A stretch of 64,000 bases of DNA from Candidatus Methylacidiphilales bacterium (GTDB taxonomy: Bacteria; Pseudomonadota; Gammaproteobacteria; JASGCS01). The DNA lies in assembly GCA_030054035.1 (NCBI GenBank), contig JASGCS010000001.1, positions 85,515 through 149,514 of the forward strand. Direction: 5' to 3'. Of this stretch, positions 1-10,640 are shown piece by piece. Both the position numbers and the translations under genes were made by a program. Numbering within the stretch: the stretch's first letter is position 1; every line of letters starts with the position of its first letter. The notes under the pieces are model-generated. The model ran no database searches and had not been told where the DNA came from. It was given only the letters and a program-made list of their open reading frames with translations.

Positions 1-2375
1 CCCAAAAAGACTTTAGCAATCTAGTTATTAAAAAAGGCTCTAACGGTTACCCACTAAAATTACAAGATATTGCCAGGGTGTCTGTAGAGGCGGTTGAGAC
101 TAGAAATTCTCTAAGAGGAAATGGTGTCTCTATGGTGGGAATAGGTATCGTTAAACAATCGAGTGCGAATACTTTGGCGGTTGCTCGAGCAGCTAAAAAA
201 CAAATGGTTGAGCTCAATCAAGCATTAGGTGATGGTTATTCAATTGAAAGTTCTTATGATAGCAGTTTGTTTATTGAAGCATCCCTTGCTGAAGTATATA
301 AAACCTTGTTTTTTGCAATTATAATGGTCATGCTTGTAGTATTTGTGTTTTTAAATGATTGGAGAACTACTTTATTTATTTGCCTTAGTATCCCAACATC
401 AATTGTTTCCACTTTTATTGTTCTGCACTTTTTTGGTTTCTCCCTCAATATTTTAACTTTACTTGCCATCGTATTAGCTATCGGTCTTGTAGTCGATGAT
501 GCAATTGTTATCCATGAAAATATTTACCGAAGAGTGCAAGAAGGAGAGCAGGCCCTGGAGGCGGCTTGGTATGGATCAAGACAGATTGCATTTGCGGTTG
601 TTTCCACTTCTTTGGTATTAATTAGTGTTTTCATCCCAATATCACTTATTGAAGGATTTGTTGGAAAAATGTTTGCTGAATTTGCAATTACCATCGCCTC
701 AGCTATATTTTTCTCAACATTGGTTTCACTTACTTTATCTCCAGCACTCTGCTCAAGGTTTTTAATAAAAAAGAATGCGATACCAAAATTAGAAAAATAT
801 CTTTCTGCAATGTCTGAAAGATACATAGTTATTGTGCAAACCTATCTCTATTCATTTAAAAAAATATTTATTTATCTGTTGGTAATTATACTATTCATTG
901 TATTTTTCATTTTTTACTTAAAAAAAGAGCTTGTTCCTTTTGAAGATCGTGGATTAATCTTTTCCATCATTAATGCTCCAGAAGGATCTTCCTTTGATTA
1001 CACCATATCTCAAGTCTCATCCATTGAAAAGCGGTTAATGCCTTTAGTTGAAGATAAGCAAATTCAGAGATTAATTTTACGCGTACCTGGTTCTTTTTCA
1101 GGAAATGAGTTTAATACCGCAATTGGCTTCATTGTGCTTACCCCACACGAAAGTGGTCGTTGGGGTATAGGTAGGGTACTAGGAGAAATATATTCTAGAA
1201 CTAGTGATATCTCTGGGGCTGATTTTATTGCATTTCCGCTACCAAGTTTATCGAGATCGTTTGCTCAATCTTCATTTGAGTATGTGTTGCAAGGTCCTTC
1301 GTACCTTGAGATGTTACCGTATAGGGATAGGATTATACAAAAAATGAATGAAAGTAGTTTATTCTCGCAAATTCAAAGTGATTACAAAGAAACTACTCCG
1401 CAAATTAAGTTTATTTTGCAACGCGACAAAATTGCAGAATTCGGATTATCAACATCAGACATTAGTCAGACTTTGACTACTTTACTTGCTTCAAGAAAAA
1501 TTACAAACTTTACTGAGAACGGATATCAGTATGACGTAATAGTAGAAGGTGAAAAGTATTTAAAGAACTCACCTAAAGATATACTTAAATTCTATGTTAG
1601 ATCACCAAAAACTAATAGTTTTATCCAATTAGCAAATTTTGTTTCTGTTCAGGAAAGTGCTGATGCGACGATATTGAAGCGCTTTAATCGCCAGAGAAGT
1701 GTTACCATCTCTTCAAATCTAACTAATGGAGTTGCTATTAGTACAGCAATTTCAACTCTGCAAGAAATTTCAAAAAACCTACTCCCTACCAGCTTTTACT
1801 ATAATTTTAAAGGGTTAGCTTCTGATTATTTAGCCAGTAGCGCTTCTTCAACTTATTTTTTTATTCTATCTTTATTTATAATCTATTTGGTATTAGCAGC
1901 GCAATTTGAAAATCTTTTTTTCCCAATTGTAATACTGGTGACAGTTCCTTTAGCGGTTATTGGGGGATTACTACCTTTATTCTTATTTTTTAAAACATTA
2001 AATATATTTAGTCAATTTGGTTTATTAATCTTAATGGGGATAAGTACAAAAAATGGGATATTAATTGTTGAATTTGCAAACCAATTACGTGAAGAAGGGA
2101 AGACGATCAAAGATGCGATTATTGAGTCCTGTAAGGTCAGATTAAGACCTATTCTTATGACTAATATAACTGCAATTGCTTGCGCAATACCACTAATTCT
2201 TAATAGTGGCCCAGGTTCAGAAACGAGAACTTTGCTAGGTTTAATGTTATTTTTTGGTGTTTTTATAGGTGTTTTGTTGACCTTAATCGTAATACCAACA
2301 GTCTATATGTATATTGTTACCACTTTTCCAAAATACACCACTTTAAGAAATTCTAAAATTAAATTATTAGTGTAG
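1..2375 (+). CDS. RND-family efflux pump inner-membrane subunit, 5' end outside the window
   Basis: The frame is open from base 3, so the start codon lies upstream and about 790 C-terminal residues are visible. It matches the HAE1 (AcrB/MexB-like) family of proton-driven, trimeric inner-membrane drug exporters. The TM4 proton-relay pair is present in GLVVDDAIVI, and the TM10 lysine is in GISTKNGILIVEF. Long hydrophobic segments alternate with a large periplasmic loop, as expected. Such pumps usually sit beside a membrane-fusion gene; that partner would be upstream and is not visible. The substrate cannot be told from sequence. The downstream gene rimP is separated by 93 bases and is probably unrelated. 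Confidence 0.9.
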   Translation, partial: QKDFSNLVIKKGSNGYPLKLQDIARVSVEAVETRNSLRGNGVSMVGIGIVKQSSANTLAVARAAKKQMVELNQALGDGYSIESSYDSSLFIEASLAEVYKTLFFAIIMVMLVVFVFLNDWRTTLFICLSIPTSIVSTFIVLHFFGFSLNILTLLAIVLAIGLVVDDAIVIHENIYRRVQEGEQALEAAWYGSRQIAFAVVSTSLVLISVFIPISLIEGFVGKMFAEFAITIASAIFFSTLVSLTLSPALCSRFLIKKNAIPKLEKYLSAMSERYIVIVQTYLYSFKKIFIYLLVIILFIVFFIFYLKKELVPFEDRGLIFSIINAPEGSSFDYTISQVSSIEKRLMPLVEDKQIQRLILRVPGSFSGNEFNTAIGFIVLTPHESGRWGIGRVLGEIYSRTSDISGADFIAFPLPSLSRSFAQSSFEYVLQGPSYLEMLPYRDRIIQKMNESSLFSQIQSDYKETTPQIKFILQRDKIAEFGLSTSDISQTLTTLLASRKITNFTENGYQYDVIVEGEKYLKNSPKDILKFYVRSPKTNSFIQLANFVSVQESADATILKRFNRQRSVTISSNLTNGVAISTAISTLQEISKNLLPTSFYYNFKGLASDYLASSASSTYFFILSLFIIYLVLAAQFENLFFPIVILVTVPLAVIGGLLPLFLFFKTLNIFSQFGLLILMGISTKNGILIVEFANQLREEGKTIKDAIIESCKVRLRPILMTNITAIACAIPLILNSGPGSETRTLLGLMLFFGVFIGVLLTLIVIPTVYMYIVTTFPKYTTLRNSKIKLLV

Positions 2376-2468
2376 TTTTATGGTTGTTATTTTACCTGTT
2401 TTATGAGAAAATAGGAATAATGTGTGAAAGTCTCAGAGTTTGCACTAAATCAGAAGTAAAATATTTTT

Positions 2469-2912
2469 ATGTTTAGGACTACAAACACAAACCAACTTAG
2501 GTTTATTGAACCTATTGTCGCTCGATTTGGGTTGTCAGTTCTGGGGCTAGAGTTCATATCGGGTAAATCAGTGTTATTAAGAGTGTATATAGACAATCCT
2601 TGTGGAGTTTCCGTTGACGATTGCGTTAAAGTTAGTCGCGAGCTTATGCTTTATTCCCATGTGCCTGAATTAAGTTTTGACAGGCTTGAGGTTTCTTCAC
2701 CAGGTATTCCAAAACAGATTTTTTCTATTGATCAGTTAACTGAGTGTCTGGGTAGTAAAGTTATCGTTACTCTACGATATCCAATGTTTAATCTACGTAA
2801 AATTAACGTAACAGTTATTTCATGTGGTGAATTAAGTGCGAGTTTTGATTATAAAGGACAAGTACTAGAGATACAATACACACAAATAAAAAGGATTAAC
2901 CTTGAGGAATAA
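2469..2912 (+). CDS. rimP: Ribosome maturation factor RimP
   Basis: A 147-residue protein whose size and position directly before nusA fit RimP, a cytoplasmic factor for 30S subunit maturation. The N-terminal half has the typical pattern of a strand ending in LRVYIDNP followed by GVSVDDCVKVSREL, then DRLEVSSPGI, which matches the conserved 'LEVSSPG' signature. The start codon is ATG with no clear Shine-Dalgarno sequence. It is the first gene of the rimP-nusA-infB-rbfA-truB group, with only 3 bases before nusA, so co-transcription is very likely. Confidence 0.95.
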   Translation: MFRTTNTNQLRFIEPIVARFGLSVLGLEFISGKSVLLRVYIDNPCGVSVDDCVKVSRELMLYSHVPELSFDRLEVSSPGIPKQIFSIDQLTECLGSKVIVTLRYPMFNLRKINVTVISCGELSASFDYKGQVLEIQYTQIKRINLEE

Positions 2913-2915
2913 AAG

Positions 2916-4409
2916 ATGTCAAAAGAATTGCAATTAATAATTGAACAAGTATCTGATGAAAAAGGTTTAAGTAAAGAACAGGTTATAAAAGTTCTAGAAA
3001 ACGCATTAGAAATGATATACCGAAGACAGACTAATCATGACCAATTAATTAGGGTTGCCATTAATCCAAAAAACGGCACTTACCAAGGATTTAGGAGATG
3101 GTTAGTGATCTCTAGTGAGCTCCAAGTAGAAGATCCTCACACTCAAATATCTATAGATCAGTTAGATATAAATGAAAAGCACTTATTAGTCGGTGATTAT
3201 AGGGAGCTAGCCTTGCCACAAATTGAATTTGGAAGAATAGCGGTGCAGCAAGCTAAACAGGCTATGATGCAAAAGATTCGAGAGGAAGAGAAACTACAGA
3301 TCGTTTCTCAATTTAAAAATAAAGTTGGCACAATAGTTTCTGGCGAAGTTTCTAGAATGGAACGAGAAAAAATTTTTATTGAATTAGGAAACGGCGTTGA
3401 ATTAGTGCTTTTAAAACAACAACTAATTCCGACTGAGCGAATTCGTTTAAAAGATAGGATTAGAGTTTACCTTAAGGATGTCAGGTCAGATTTTCGAGGC
3501 CCATGTTTGTTGGGATCTAGAACTGATCCGCAGTTTTTAGTTAAATTATTTGAGATAGAAGTTCCTGAAATTGGTCAAGGATTAATAACAATAATGGGAG
3601 CTGCTCGAGATCCCGGTTCAAGAGCAAAACTTTCTGTGCGTAGCCATGATGCTAAATTAGAACCCATTGGGGCATGTGTGGGAATGCGTGGACAAAGAGT
3701 CCAAGCTGTGTCAAATGAATTAGGAGGTGAGAGGGTTGATATAATTCTTTGGGATAGCAACCCCGCTCAATACGTTATAAATGCAATGTCACCTGTTGAT
3801 ATAAAAAATATTTACATTGACGAAGATACTCACACAATGAATTTGGTTGTTGCAAGTGAAAAATTATCTCAAGCAATTGGTAAAGGTGGGCAAAATGTAA
3901 AATTAGCAAGTGAGTTAACGGGGTGGTCTTTAAACGTTCTTGATGAAACCCAGTACCAAGAACAAACTCTCCATGATCATGAGGCTAGTATTCAGTTATT
4001 TAAACAAGAGTTACATGTAGATGATGAAGTTGCTCGTATTTTAGTCGAAGAAGGGTACATTGGTATTGAAGAGCTTGCGTTTTCTACTCTAGAAGATTTA
4101 AAAAAAATCCCTGATCTTCATGAGCCTTTGATTACTGAGCTATATCAAAGAGCAAATGATGCCTTAGTAAAAAAAGCTTTAGAAGTAAAAGAAAATAAAT
4201 CTGTAGCTATCAATCTCGATTCTTCTATACATGATTTAAAAATATTAAATCACGATTTAATCAACCTTTTAATTCAAAATAACATAACCATTATCGGGCA
4301 TTTATCTGATCTTTCAACTGATGAACTACTTGACATCTGTCCACAACTTCAACGTGTAGAGGCAGAACGATTTATAATGGAAGCAAGAAAAATATCATTA
4401 GGGATATGA
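2916..4409 (+). CDS. nusA: Transcription termination/antitermination factor NusA
   Basis: At 497 residues this is full length compared with E. coli NusA (495). Reading along the protein: an N-terminal RNA-polymerase-binding domain (about 1-125), an S1 domain (about 135-200), two KH domains (GACVGMRGQRVQ and AIGKGGQNVKLA), and two C-terminal helix-hairpin-helix acidic repeats (about 360-495). NusA binds RNA polymerase and modulates pausing, termination and antitermination. A GAGGA Shine-Dalgarno lies 8 bases before the ATG. SuhB, whose relative is encoded at 22610-23362, is a known NusA partner in E. coli. Confidence 0.97.
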   Translation: MSKELQLIIEQVSDEKGLSKEQVIKVLENALEMIYRRQTNHDQLIRVAINPKNGTYQGFRRWLVISSELQVEDPHTQISIDQLDINEKHLLVGDYRELALPQIEFGRIAVQQAKQAMMQKIREEEKLQIVSQFKNKVGTIVSGEVSRMEREKIFIELGNGVELVLLKQQLIPTERIRLKDRIRVYLKDVRSDFRGPCLLGSRTDPQFLVKLFEIEVPEIGQGLITIMGAARDPGSRAKLSVRSHDAKLEPIGACVGMRGQRVQAVSNELGGERVDIILWDSNPAQYVINAMSPVDIKNIYIDEDTHTMNLVVASEKLSQAIGKGGQNVKLASELTGWSLNVLDETQYQEQTLHDHEASIQLFKQELHVDDEVARILVEEGYIGIEELAFSTLEDLKKIPDLHEPLITELYQRANDALVKKALEVKENKSVAINLDSSIHDLKILNHDLINLLIQNNITIIGHLSDLSTDELLDICPQLQRVEAERFIMEARKISLGI

Positions 4410-4422
4410 ATTAATATTTATT

Positions 4423-6879
4423 ATGAATGACCATCTAGGTAAAACAATTGAAGAGATAGCGAGAGCAATTAATAGGTCAACCGCTGACATTTTAAACACA
4501 CTTCAAAATGCTGGCATTTTTAATAAAAGAGCTTCTGATTACATCAGTGCTTCCGAGCTTAAAGTCTTATTACACGGTACTGTAAAGAACCAGCCCCAAT
4601 CACGTATAACTAATGAAAATCTTACATTTAGAACTTCAACAGGCATTAAAAAAAATGTAGGTATTCAAATTAAGAGAAAACACACCTCTCCAGATCCGCA
4701 ACAAGTTACCGAAAAACTTATATCTCACGCACAGGAATCGGTTTCTTTGGGGGAAAAACCTTCTGAAGTAATTTCTCAATCTGAAACTGTAACGCAATTG
4801 GATAACCAGGTGTCATCTATTACCCCCGCTACGCCACCTCCAACTAATCAGTTAAACCATGTAAACAATACTCCAATTGAAATAATTGATAAAGAGTCAA
4901 AAAAGAAAAAAAATAAGGTTAAAATTGCACGCCCCCCTAAAAAATTAGCCGAATTAAAATATTCTTTATTGTATGAAACTGATGATACAGTTACTCAAAT
5001 AGATCCTCTACGCCAAGAGCTATCACTCTCCGATGAGGTTAGTGATAAAAGAAAAAAAAGAAGAGATGCGCAGAAAAGACATTTTGATGTTACTTCTATA
5101 CATAATCAAACTTTCACAAAACCAACAAGTATTCAAATTAAAAATATTTCTGTGTATACTAAAAATAAAATTGCTACTATTTCTCGATTATTGTCAATTA
5201 AACAAACTGATGTTGAAAAAACTTTATTGTCACTGGGATTTGTTCTGCCGGAAAACAAAGAACTCGATACTGAAACAGCATCTCTTTTAATTGAAGAGTT
5301 GGGTCATAAAGTTACTTTTGTTAAAGATTCTACTTACGAAGAACTTATTAATTCAAAGATTGTCAATGACAACTTGCTAGTTGCTAAACCTCCTATTGTT
5401 TCGGTTATGGGTCATGTAGACCATGGTAAAACCTCCTTGTTAGACTATATTAGAAAAGCAAATCAAGTCTCAAAAGAGGCTGGTGGAATTACTCAGCATC
5501 TTGGAGCTTATCAAGTAGTGCATAAAAACAATCCGATAACTTTTTTAGATACCCCTGGTCATAGTGCTTTTACTGCCATGAGATCGGTAGGTTCAAAAGT
5601 AACAGACATCATAGTTCTTGTTGTCGCAGGTGATGATGGTGTTAGTCAGCAAACAATTGAAGTTATACAACTTGCAAAAGACAATGCTGTCCCAATAGTT
5701 GTTGCGGTTAATAAATGCGATAAGGAAGAGTATCGTTTTGATAAGGTTGAGCAACAGCTAATGACACACAACATTATTCCTGACACGTACGGAGGTGACA
5801 CGCAGTTTGTTAAGGTTTCAGCACTACACGGTACAGGAATAGACAGTTTACTTGATGCAATTATTTTACAATCCGAACTTTTAGAACTTCGAGCCCCTGC
5901 TAATGGAGTAGCTCAGTTAACAGTAATTGAATCGCATATAGAAAAATCAATAGGAGTTGCGACTACAGCTATTATACAATCAGGAGAGCTTTCAATTGGC
6001 GATCTTTTAGTATGTGGTAATACCTTTGGTAAAGTTAGAATTTTGAAAGATACTTTTGGCAGAGTAATAAAAAACGCACAACCATGTTGTCCAGTTTTGC
6101 TTTTTGGATTACCTGAAACACCACTACCTGGATCTAAAGCCTTTGTTGTGAACGATGAACAGACCGCAAAACTATTTATTAGGGCTTATGAGTTTGAGCA
6201 AAAGAATGAAATTCAAAAAGAAATTGATCAAGTAGTAGAAAATGAAGATCCTTTCGCTAATTTGCTACTGAAACCAGAAACAATTCATCATTTAATTATT
6301 AAAACAGATGTTCAAGGTACTCGCGATGCTATACAGAAAATCTTAACAGAAGACCCATTGCTCACTTCAAAAATAAAAATTATTTTTTCTAAAGTTGGCC
6401 CAGTTTTAGAATCTGATATTAAGCTTGCAAACGCTACAAGTGCAAAGATAATCGCGTTTAATGTTAGAATTGATTCCAGTGCAAAAGCAATTGCTCAGCG
6501 TTTTGGAATTGAAGTCAAATATTATAACGTTATTTACCATATTTTAGAAGACATCAAGCAATTTATTACCAATAATCAACCAGTTGAGCGAAGAGAAGAA
6601 ATCGTTGGTTTTGCAGAAGTTAGAAATGTTTTTGAATCGGCAAAATATGGACAAGTTGCGGGTTGTATGGTTAAAGAAGGTGTGGTGAAAAGAAAATTAC
6701 CAATCAGAGTTCTCAGAAATAATGTAGTTATCTATGAAGGTGAATTGGAATCTTTACGGAGATTTAAAGAAGATATCGAAGAAGTGAAGACTGGAATTGA
6801 GTGTGGTATTGCAGTGAAACGATACAATGATGTGCAAGTTGGTGATGTTATTGAAGTTTTTAATATTTTAAAAAAGTAG
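4423..6879 (+). CDS. infB: Translation initiation factor IF-2
   Basis: An 818-residue GTPase that places initiator tRNA on the 30S subunit. An IF2_N-type segment at the start (TIEEIARAINRSTADIL) is followed by a low-complexity, Lys-rich linker to about residue 250 and a second IF2_N module. The G domain carries GHVDHGKTSLLD (P-loop), DTPGHSAFTAMR (G3) and VNKCDK (G4). C-terminal domains II-IV follow. The linker is shorter than in E. coli IF2 (890 residues). There is no visible Shine-Dalgarno; the start lies 13 bases after nusA. Confidence 0.97.
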   Translation: MNDHLGKTIEEIARAINRSTADILNTLQNAGIFNKRASDYISASELKVLLHGTVKNQPQSRITNENLTFRTSTGIKKNVGIQIKRKHTSPDPQQVTEKLISHAQESVSLGEKPSEVISQSETVTQLDNQVSSITPATPPPTNQLNHVNNTPIEIIDKESKKKKNKVKIARPPKKLAELKYSLLYETDDTVTQIDPLRQELSLSDEVSDKRKKRRDAQKRHFDVTSIHNQTFTKPTSIQIKNISVYTKNKIATISRLLSIKQTDVEKTLLSLGFVLPENKELDTETASLLIEELGHKVTFVKDSTYEELINSKIVNDNLLVAKPPIVSVMGHVDHGKTSLLDYIRKANQVSKEAGGITQHLGAYQVVHKNNPITFLDTPGHSAFTAMRSVGSKVTDIIVLVVAGDDGVSQQTIEVIQLAKDNAVPIVVAVNKCDKEEYRFDKVEQQLMTHNIIPDTYGGDTQFVKVSALHGTGIDSLLDAIILQSELLELRAPANGVAQLTVIESHIEKSIGVATTAIIQSGELSIGDLLVCGNTFGKVRILKDTFGRVIKNAQPCCPVLLFGLPETPLPGSKAFVVNDEQTAKLFIRAYEFEQKNEIQKEIDQVVENEDPFANLLLKPETIHHLIIKTDVQGTRDAIQKILTEDPLLTSKIKIIFSKVGPVLESDIKLANATSAKIIAFNVRIDSSAKAIAQRFGIEVKYYNVIYHILEDIKQFITNNQPVERREEIVGFAEVRNVFESAKYGQVAGCMVKEGVVKRKLPIRVLRNNVVIYEGELESLRRFKEDIEEVKTGIECGIAVKRYNDVQVGDVIEVFNILKK

Positions 6880-6898
6880 TGAATAATTTTAAACGTAT

Positions 6899-7225
6899 AT
6901 GCGAAACACTACTTCTTTCAAACCATTTCCTCGCAGTTTAAGAATCTCAAAAGAAATAGTACGGTTGTTACCCAATGCTATAAGATCTATTATTCCTAAT
7001 AAAATCCCATTTCTAATCACTTTTACAAACTGTGTAGTTTCTTCTGATTGTTCCCATGCTAAGGTGTATTTTGTGCAACATGATAATACCACAGAACATA
7101 CAATAGCTTTACTTACTTTAAATGCTAAAAAATTTCGTATGTACTTTAGATCAAAATTAAATATTAAAAAGATCCCAAATTTTACTTTCATACATGACAC
7201 TGCATTTCCGGTATCTAAAAATTAA
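6899..7225 (+). CDS. rbfA: Ribosome-binding factor A (divergent)
   Basis: A 108-residue protein between infB and truB, exactly where rbfA is expected. RbfA is a KH-fold factor acting on the 5' region of 16S rRNA in late 30S maturation. The N-terminal pattern RSLRISKEIVRLLPNAIRS and the central CSHAKVYF match the RbfA family ('SHAKVYV'), but the rest is weakly conserved. The ATG at 6899 follows the infB stop by 19 bases. An antisense frame over the same region is a shadow. Context carries much of this call. Confidence 0.82.
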   Translation: MRNTTSFKPFPRSLRISKEIVRLLPNAIRSIIPNKIPFLITFTNCVVSSDCSHAKVYFVQHDNTTEHTIALLTLNAKKFRMYFRSKLNIKKIPNFTFIHDTAFPVSKN

Positions 7226-7227
7226 CT

Positions 7228-8142
7228 GTGCCAATTCTATTACTTGACAAACCTTCAGGTATTACATCATTTCAAGCATTAAGAGAATGCAACAACTTAT
7301 TTGCATTTACAAAATATGGACATGGCGGAACTCTAGATCCCAAAGCAACAGGGTTGCTACCAATTTTTATAGACCACGATACTATTTTTTCAAAGATTTG
7401 TCTTTTATCGAGTAAAAAATATGAAGTTATTTGTCACTTAGGTGTTTCAACAACAACCTATGATACTGAAGGCGAGTTAATAGAGTGCGAGTCAAAAAAT
7501 ATTGAACCTTCGATTGACAAAATATTAGAATCATTAAAAATATTTACAGGGTCTTATAATCAATTGCCCCCTATTTATTCTGCAGTTAAAATAAATGGTA
7601 AGAGATTGTACTCAATTGCGCGTACTAAAAAAAATGAAACCTTGAAATCACTCAAAGTTAAGCCCAGACCTATTACAATTTATTCAATTGATCTTTTAAA
7701 TTATATATACCCCTTTTTAAATTTACAAGTAGTTTGTTCCAGTGGTACATATGTTCGTAGTTTGGTTAATGATCTTGGTAATTATTTGCATTGTGGGGCA
7801 CATGTCTCAACGCTTCGCAGACTTGGGGTCTCATGTTTTAATTCAAAAATGTATACTTTGGATCAATTAAGTTCTTGTAATCAAATTGATCGAGAGGCGC
7901 TACTAATTCAAACCTCGGATTTAATATCTGAACAACCTCATATTTTGTTGTCAGATTACCAAATTAAAAAACTTAGCAATGGTCAAAAAATTTCATATCA
8001 TGATTTAATTGATTCAGATAGCTATTTGGAAAATCAAGAGTACTTATTAGCATCAACTCGGAAAAAATTAGTTGGTTTTGGTTTGATTCAAGATCAATTT
8101 CTTAAACCAACTCGTATGATTTCAAATCACACATATAATTGA
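7228..8142 (+). CDS. truB: tRNA pseudouridine(55) synthase TruB
   Basis: A 304-residue enzyme that makes the universal pseudouridine 55 in the T loop of tRNA. The catalytic motif GHGGTLDPKATGLLP with its aspartate is intact, as are LDKPSGITSF and the later CSSGTYVRSL. The start is GTG, 2 bases after the rbfA stop, because no ATG lies upstream of the conserved LDKPSG segment. It closes the operon. rpsO and pnp, which often follow truB, are absent here; the sdh genes come next. Confidence 0.96.
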   Translation: MPILLLDKPSGITSFQALRECNNLFAFTKYGHGGTLDPKATGLLPIFIDHDTIFSKICLLSSKKYEVICHLGVSTTTYDTEGELIECESKNIEPSIDKILESLKIFTGSYNQLPPIYSAVKINGKRLYSIARTKKNETLKSLKVKPRPITIYSIDLLNYIYPFLNLQVVCSSGTYVRSLVNDLGNYLHCGAHVSTLRRLGVSCFNSKMYTLDQLSSCNQIDREALLIQTSDLISEQPHILLSDYQIKKLSNGQKISYHDLIDSDSYLENQEYLLASTRKKLVGFGLIQDQFLKPTRMISNHTYN

Positions 8143-8143
8143 G

Positions 8144-8149
8144 TATAAT
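8144..8149 (+). promoter_or_regulatory. Predicted -10 element for the sdh operon
   Basis: A perfect TATAAT lies just after the truB stop codon, with a second TATAAT at 8134-8139. The sdhC ATG is at 8164, so the leader would be only about 8 bases if the nearer box is used. No convincing -35 box or Shine-Dalgarno is visible. This suggests sdh has its own promoter despite the close spacing to truB. Confidence 0.5.
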
Positions 8150-8163
8150 GTATATAAAATAGC

Positions 8164-8529
8164 ATGAAAAAGCCACTCATTTCACCACATCTTGAGATTT
8201 ATTCTTTCCCTTTGGTCTCAGTGCTTTCAATTATGCATCGGGTTTCTGGAAGTGTATTAGTTATTTGCTCACTTAGTTTCCCTATATTGTTTTGGTATCT
8301 TATGTATGATCCAAATATTCTTAGGTCCGCACTCTCACATTATTTTGCTAAGATAACAAGCTCATTAATTATTTTTTCATTCACGTATCATTTTTTATCA
8401 GGAATCAGGCATTTATTACTTGATTCTGGTTTTGGTTTTTCTTTAAAGACAGCATACTTTGCTGGATTATTTTTGCTTAGCGCAACTATAGTAGCATCAT
8501 CTTTAATAATTTGGGTTTTGATTTTATGA
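8164..8529 (+). CDS. sdhC: Succinate dehydrogenase cytochrome b556 subunit SdhC
   Basis: A 121-residue membrane anchor with three hydrophobic helices. The family signature SPHLEIY...SIMHRVSG is present at the N-terminus, and the haem-ligand histidine region appears as YHFLSGIRHLLLD. With SdhD it holds haem b and the quinone site and anchors SdhAB to the inner membrane (complex II). It overlaps sdhD by 4 bases (ATGA), a sign of translational coupling. Confidence 0.95.
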   Translation: MKKPLISPHLEIYSFPLVSVLSIMHRVSGSVLVICSLSFPILFWYLMYDPNILRSALSHYFAKITSSLIIFSFTYHFLSGIRHLLLDSGFGFSLKTAYFAGLFLLSATIVASSLIIWVLIL

Positions 8530-8852
8530 ATATTGATGGTTTGAATCATTGGAAAATGCAACGATTATCAGCTATAACATTGTTTTTTATTACAATATGC
8601 CTCGCTTTTTTTATTTTCTCAAATCAGCAACCTTTTGACAATTTAATTTTTCAACTAAATCAAAACAATTATTTTAAAACTCTTGTATTATTCTGGATTT
8701 TAATTATGTATTTTCATGCCTATCTTGGTGTTGAAATGATAATTACTGATTATTTAAAAAATACCTCATTAATAATTACTATTCAATACTTACTTTTAGC
8801 TCACTATATTGGTTCTTTTATTTTTATTACCGTGGGATTGTTACGATTATGA
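8526..8852 (+). CDS. sdhD: Succinate dehydrogenase membrane anchor SdhD
   Basis: A 108-residue protein with three hydrophobic segments. [12 protein letters not shown] resembles the SdhD quinone-site region, and [15 protein letters not shown] resembles the conserved 'H..lG...ii.DY' element near haem b. I chose the ATG at 8526 that overlaps the sdhC stop, rather than an upstream in-frame TTG, because it gives the normal length and coupled translation. It overlaps sdhA by 4 bases. Confidence 0.93.
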   Translation: MNIDGLNHWKMQRLSAITLFFITICLAFFIFSNQQPFDNLIFQLNQNNYFKTLVLFWILIMYFHAYLGVEMIITDYLKNTSLIITIQYLLLAHYIGSFIFITVGLLRL

Positions 8853-10624
8853 GTTTATTTTCTAATAATAATATTGAGTATCAAGACTTTGATATATTGA
8901 TTATTGGTGCTGGTGGGGCTGGACTAAGAGCGACTTTAGAAAGTGCACAAAGTGGATTAAAGGTTGCGTGTGTCTCTAAAGTATTCCCAACTAGAAGCCA
9001 TACTGTAGCCGCTCAAGGCGGTATAAGTGCCGCATTAGGCAATATGGGAGAAGATGATTGGCGTTGGCATATGTATGATACTATCAAAGGATCGGATTGG
9101 TTGGGTGACCAAAATGCCATTGAATTAATGTGCAAAGAAGCACCTCAAGCGGTTATTGAATTGGAACATTATGGAGTTCCTTTTTCAAGAACAGAATCAG
9201 GGAAAATTTATCAAAGACCATTTGGCGGTATGACAACCCATTTTGGTCAAAAAAAGGCCGAAAGAACATGCGCAGCGGCTGATAGAACTGGACATGCCAT
9301 ATTACACACCCTTTACACCCAGTGCATTAAAAATAACGCCCTTTTCTTTATAGAGCATTTTGTGACTGATCTTTTGTTCGATGACAATAAGCAGTGTTGT
9401 GGTGCCTTGGTTATTGACTTAAACGAAGGAAAACTTAGAGTAATTACCGCAACTGTAGTGATACTTGCAACAGGTGGTTATGGCCGTGCGTATTTTTCCG
9501 CAACTTCAGCTCACACCTGTACAGGAGATGGGGGCGGGATGGTTTTACGAGCTGGATTACCACTTCAAGATATGGAGTTTGTGCAGTTTCATCCAACAGG
9601 AATCTATGGAAGTGGTTGCTTAATAACTGAAGGCGCAAGAGGTGAGGGCGGGTATTTAACTAATTCTTTAGGTGAGCGCTTTATGGAACGCTATGCCCCA
9701 AACGCTAAAGATTTAGCTTCTCGAGATGTCGTAAGTAGAGCTATGACAATTGAGATAAATGAAGGTAGAGGTGTAGGAGAAAAAAAAGACCATATTTATT
9801 TACATTTAGAGCATTTGCCAAAAGATGCACTAAGCAAACTGCCTGGGATAACTGAAACAGCAAAAATTTTTGCAGGTATAGACGTTACCAAAAATCCAAT
9901 TCCCGTCATACCCACAGTTCACTATAATATGGGAGGGATACCGACAAATCTTTTTACGGAAGTGTTGCTCAATAATTCAAATACTGTTGTAACTGGACTT
10001 TTGGCAATTGGTGAAGCTTCATGTGTTTCAGTGCATGGGGCAAATAGATTGGGTTCAAATTCATTGTTAGATTTAATTGTTTTTGGTAAAATTGCTGGAA
10101 ACAGAGCAGTGACTTTAGCTAAAAATTTGAAGAAAACCAAATCACATACTCTTGATAAATCTATGCATGCCATTGAATTATTATTATTAGGTAAAGGCAC
10201 AACCACAACAAGTGAATTGCGATTTAGCATGCAACAAACAATGCAGAATTATTGTGCTGTTTTTAGAACAGATTCTTCGTTACAAACGGGGCTATCAAAA
10301 ATAAAAAACCTTTATCTATCTAGAAATGACATCAAAATCAAAGATACAGGTCTATTGTGGAATACTGATTTAATTGAGGCAATTGAATATCAAAATCTTA
10401 TATCTCAATCGTATGCAACAATTTTTTCTGCGATCCAAAGAAAAGAAAGCAGAGGATCCCATGCTCGAGATGACTACAAAGATAGGGATGATGTAAACTG
10501 GTTAAAACATTCACTTTTCAATTTTTCAGAAAACGACGAACCTTCACTTACTTACAAACCTGTTACTTTAGAAACGCTTTCTAACGATGTTGAAACTGTA
10601 CCATTAAAACAAAGAGTATACTAA
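8849..10624 (+). CDS. sdhA: Succinate dehydrogenase flavoprotein subunit SdhA
   Basis: A 591-residue catalytic subunit that oxidises succinate to fumarate in the TCA cycle. Visible elements are [11 protein letters not shown] (FAD-binding), [10 protein letters not shown] with the histidine that carries covalent [39 protein letters not shown] and [14 protein letters not shown], all catalytic or substrate-binding motifs. Several stretches, such as SAHTCTGDG and [10 protein letters not shown], look more like the alphaproteobacterial/mitochondrial form than the E. coli one. SdhE, needed for flavinylation, is encoded downstream. Confidence 0.97.
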   Translation: MSLFSNNNIEYQDFDILIIGAGGAGLRATLESAQSGLKVACVSKVFPTRSHTVAAQGGISAALGNMGEDDWRWHMYDTIKGSDWLGDQNAIELMCKEAPQAVIELEHYGVPFSRTESGKIYQRPFGGMTTHFGQKKAERTCAAADRTGHAILHTLYTQCIKNNALFFIEHFVTDLLFDDNKQCCGALVIDLNEGKLRVITATVVILATGGYGRAYFSATSAHTCTGDGGGMVLRAGLPLQDMEFVQFHPTGIYGSGCLITEGARGEGGYLTNSLGERFMERYAPNAKDLASRDVVSRAMTIEINEGRGVGEKKDHIYLHLEHLPKDALSKLPGITETAKIFAGIDVTKNPIPVIPTVHYNMGGIPTNLFTEVLLNNSNTVVTGLLAIGEASCVSVHGANRLGSNSLLDLIVFGKIAGNRAVTLAKNLKKTKSHTLDKSMHAIELLLLGKGTTTTSELRFSMQQTMQNYCAVFRTDSSLQTGLSKIKNLYLSRNDIKIKDTGLLWNTDLIEAIEYQNLISQSYATIFSAIQRKESRGSHARDDYKDRDDVNWLKHSLFNFSENDEPSLTYKPVTLETLSNDVETVPLKQRVY

Positions 10625-10640
10625 GGAGCACACGCTAATT

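Noticed and set aside
6889..7200. A 103-codon antisense frame over rbfA
   Set aside because: The plus-strand frame fits RbfA by position and motif; the antisense frame has no family features.
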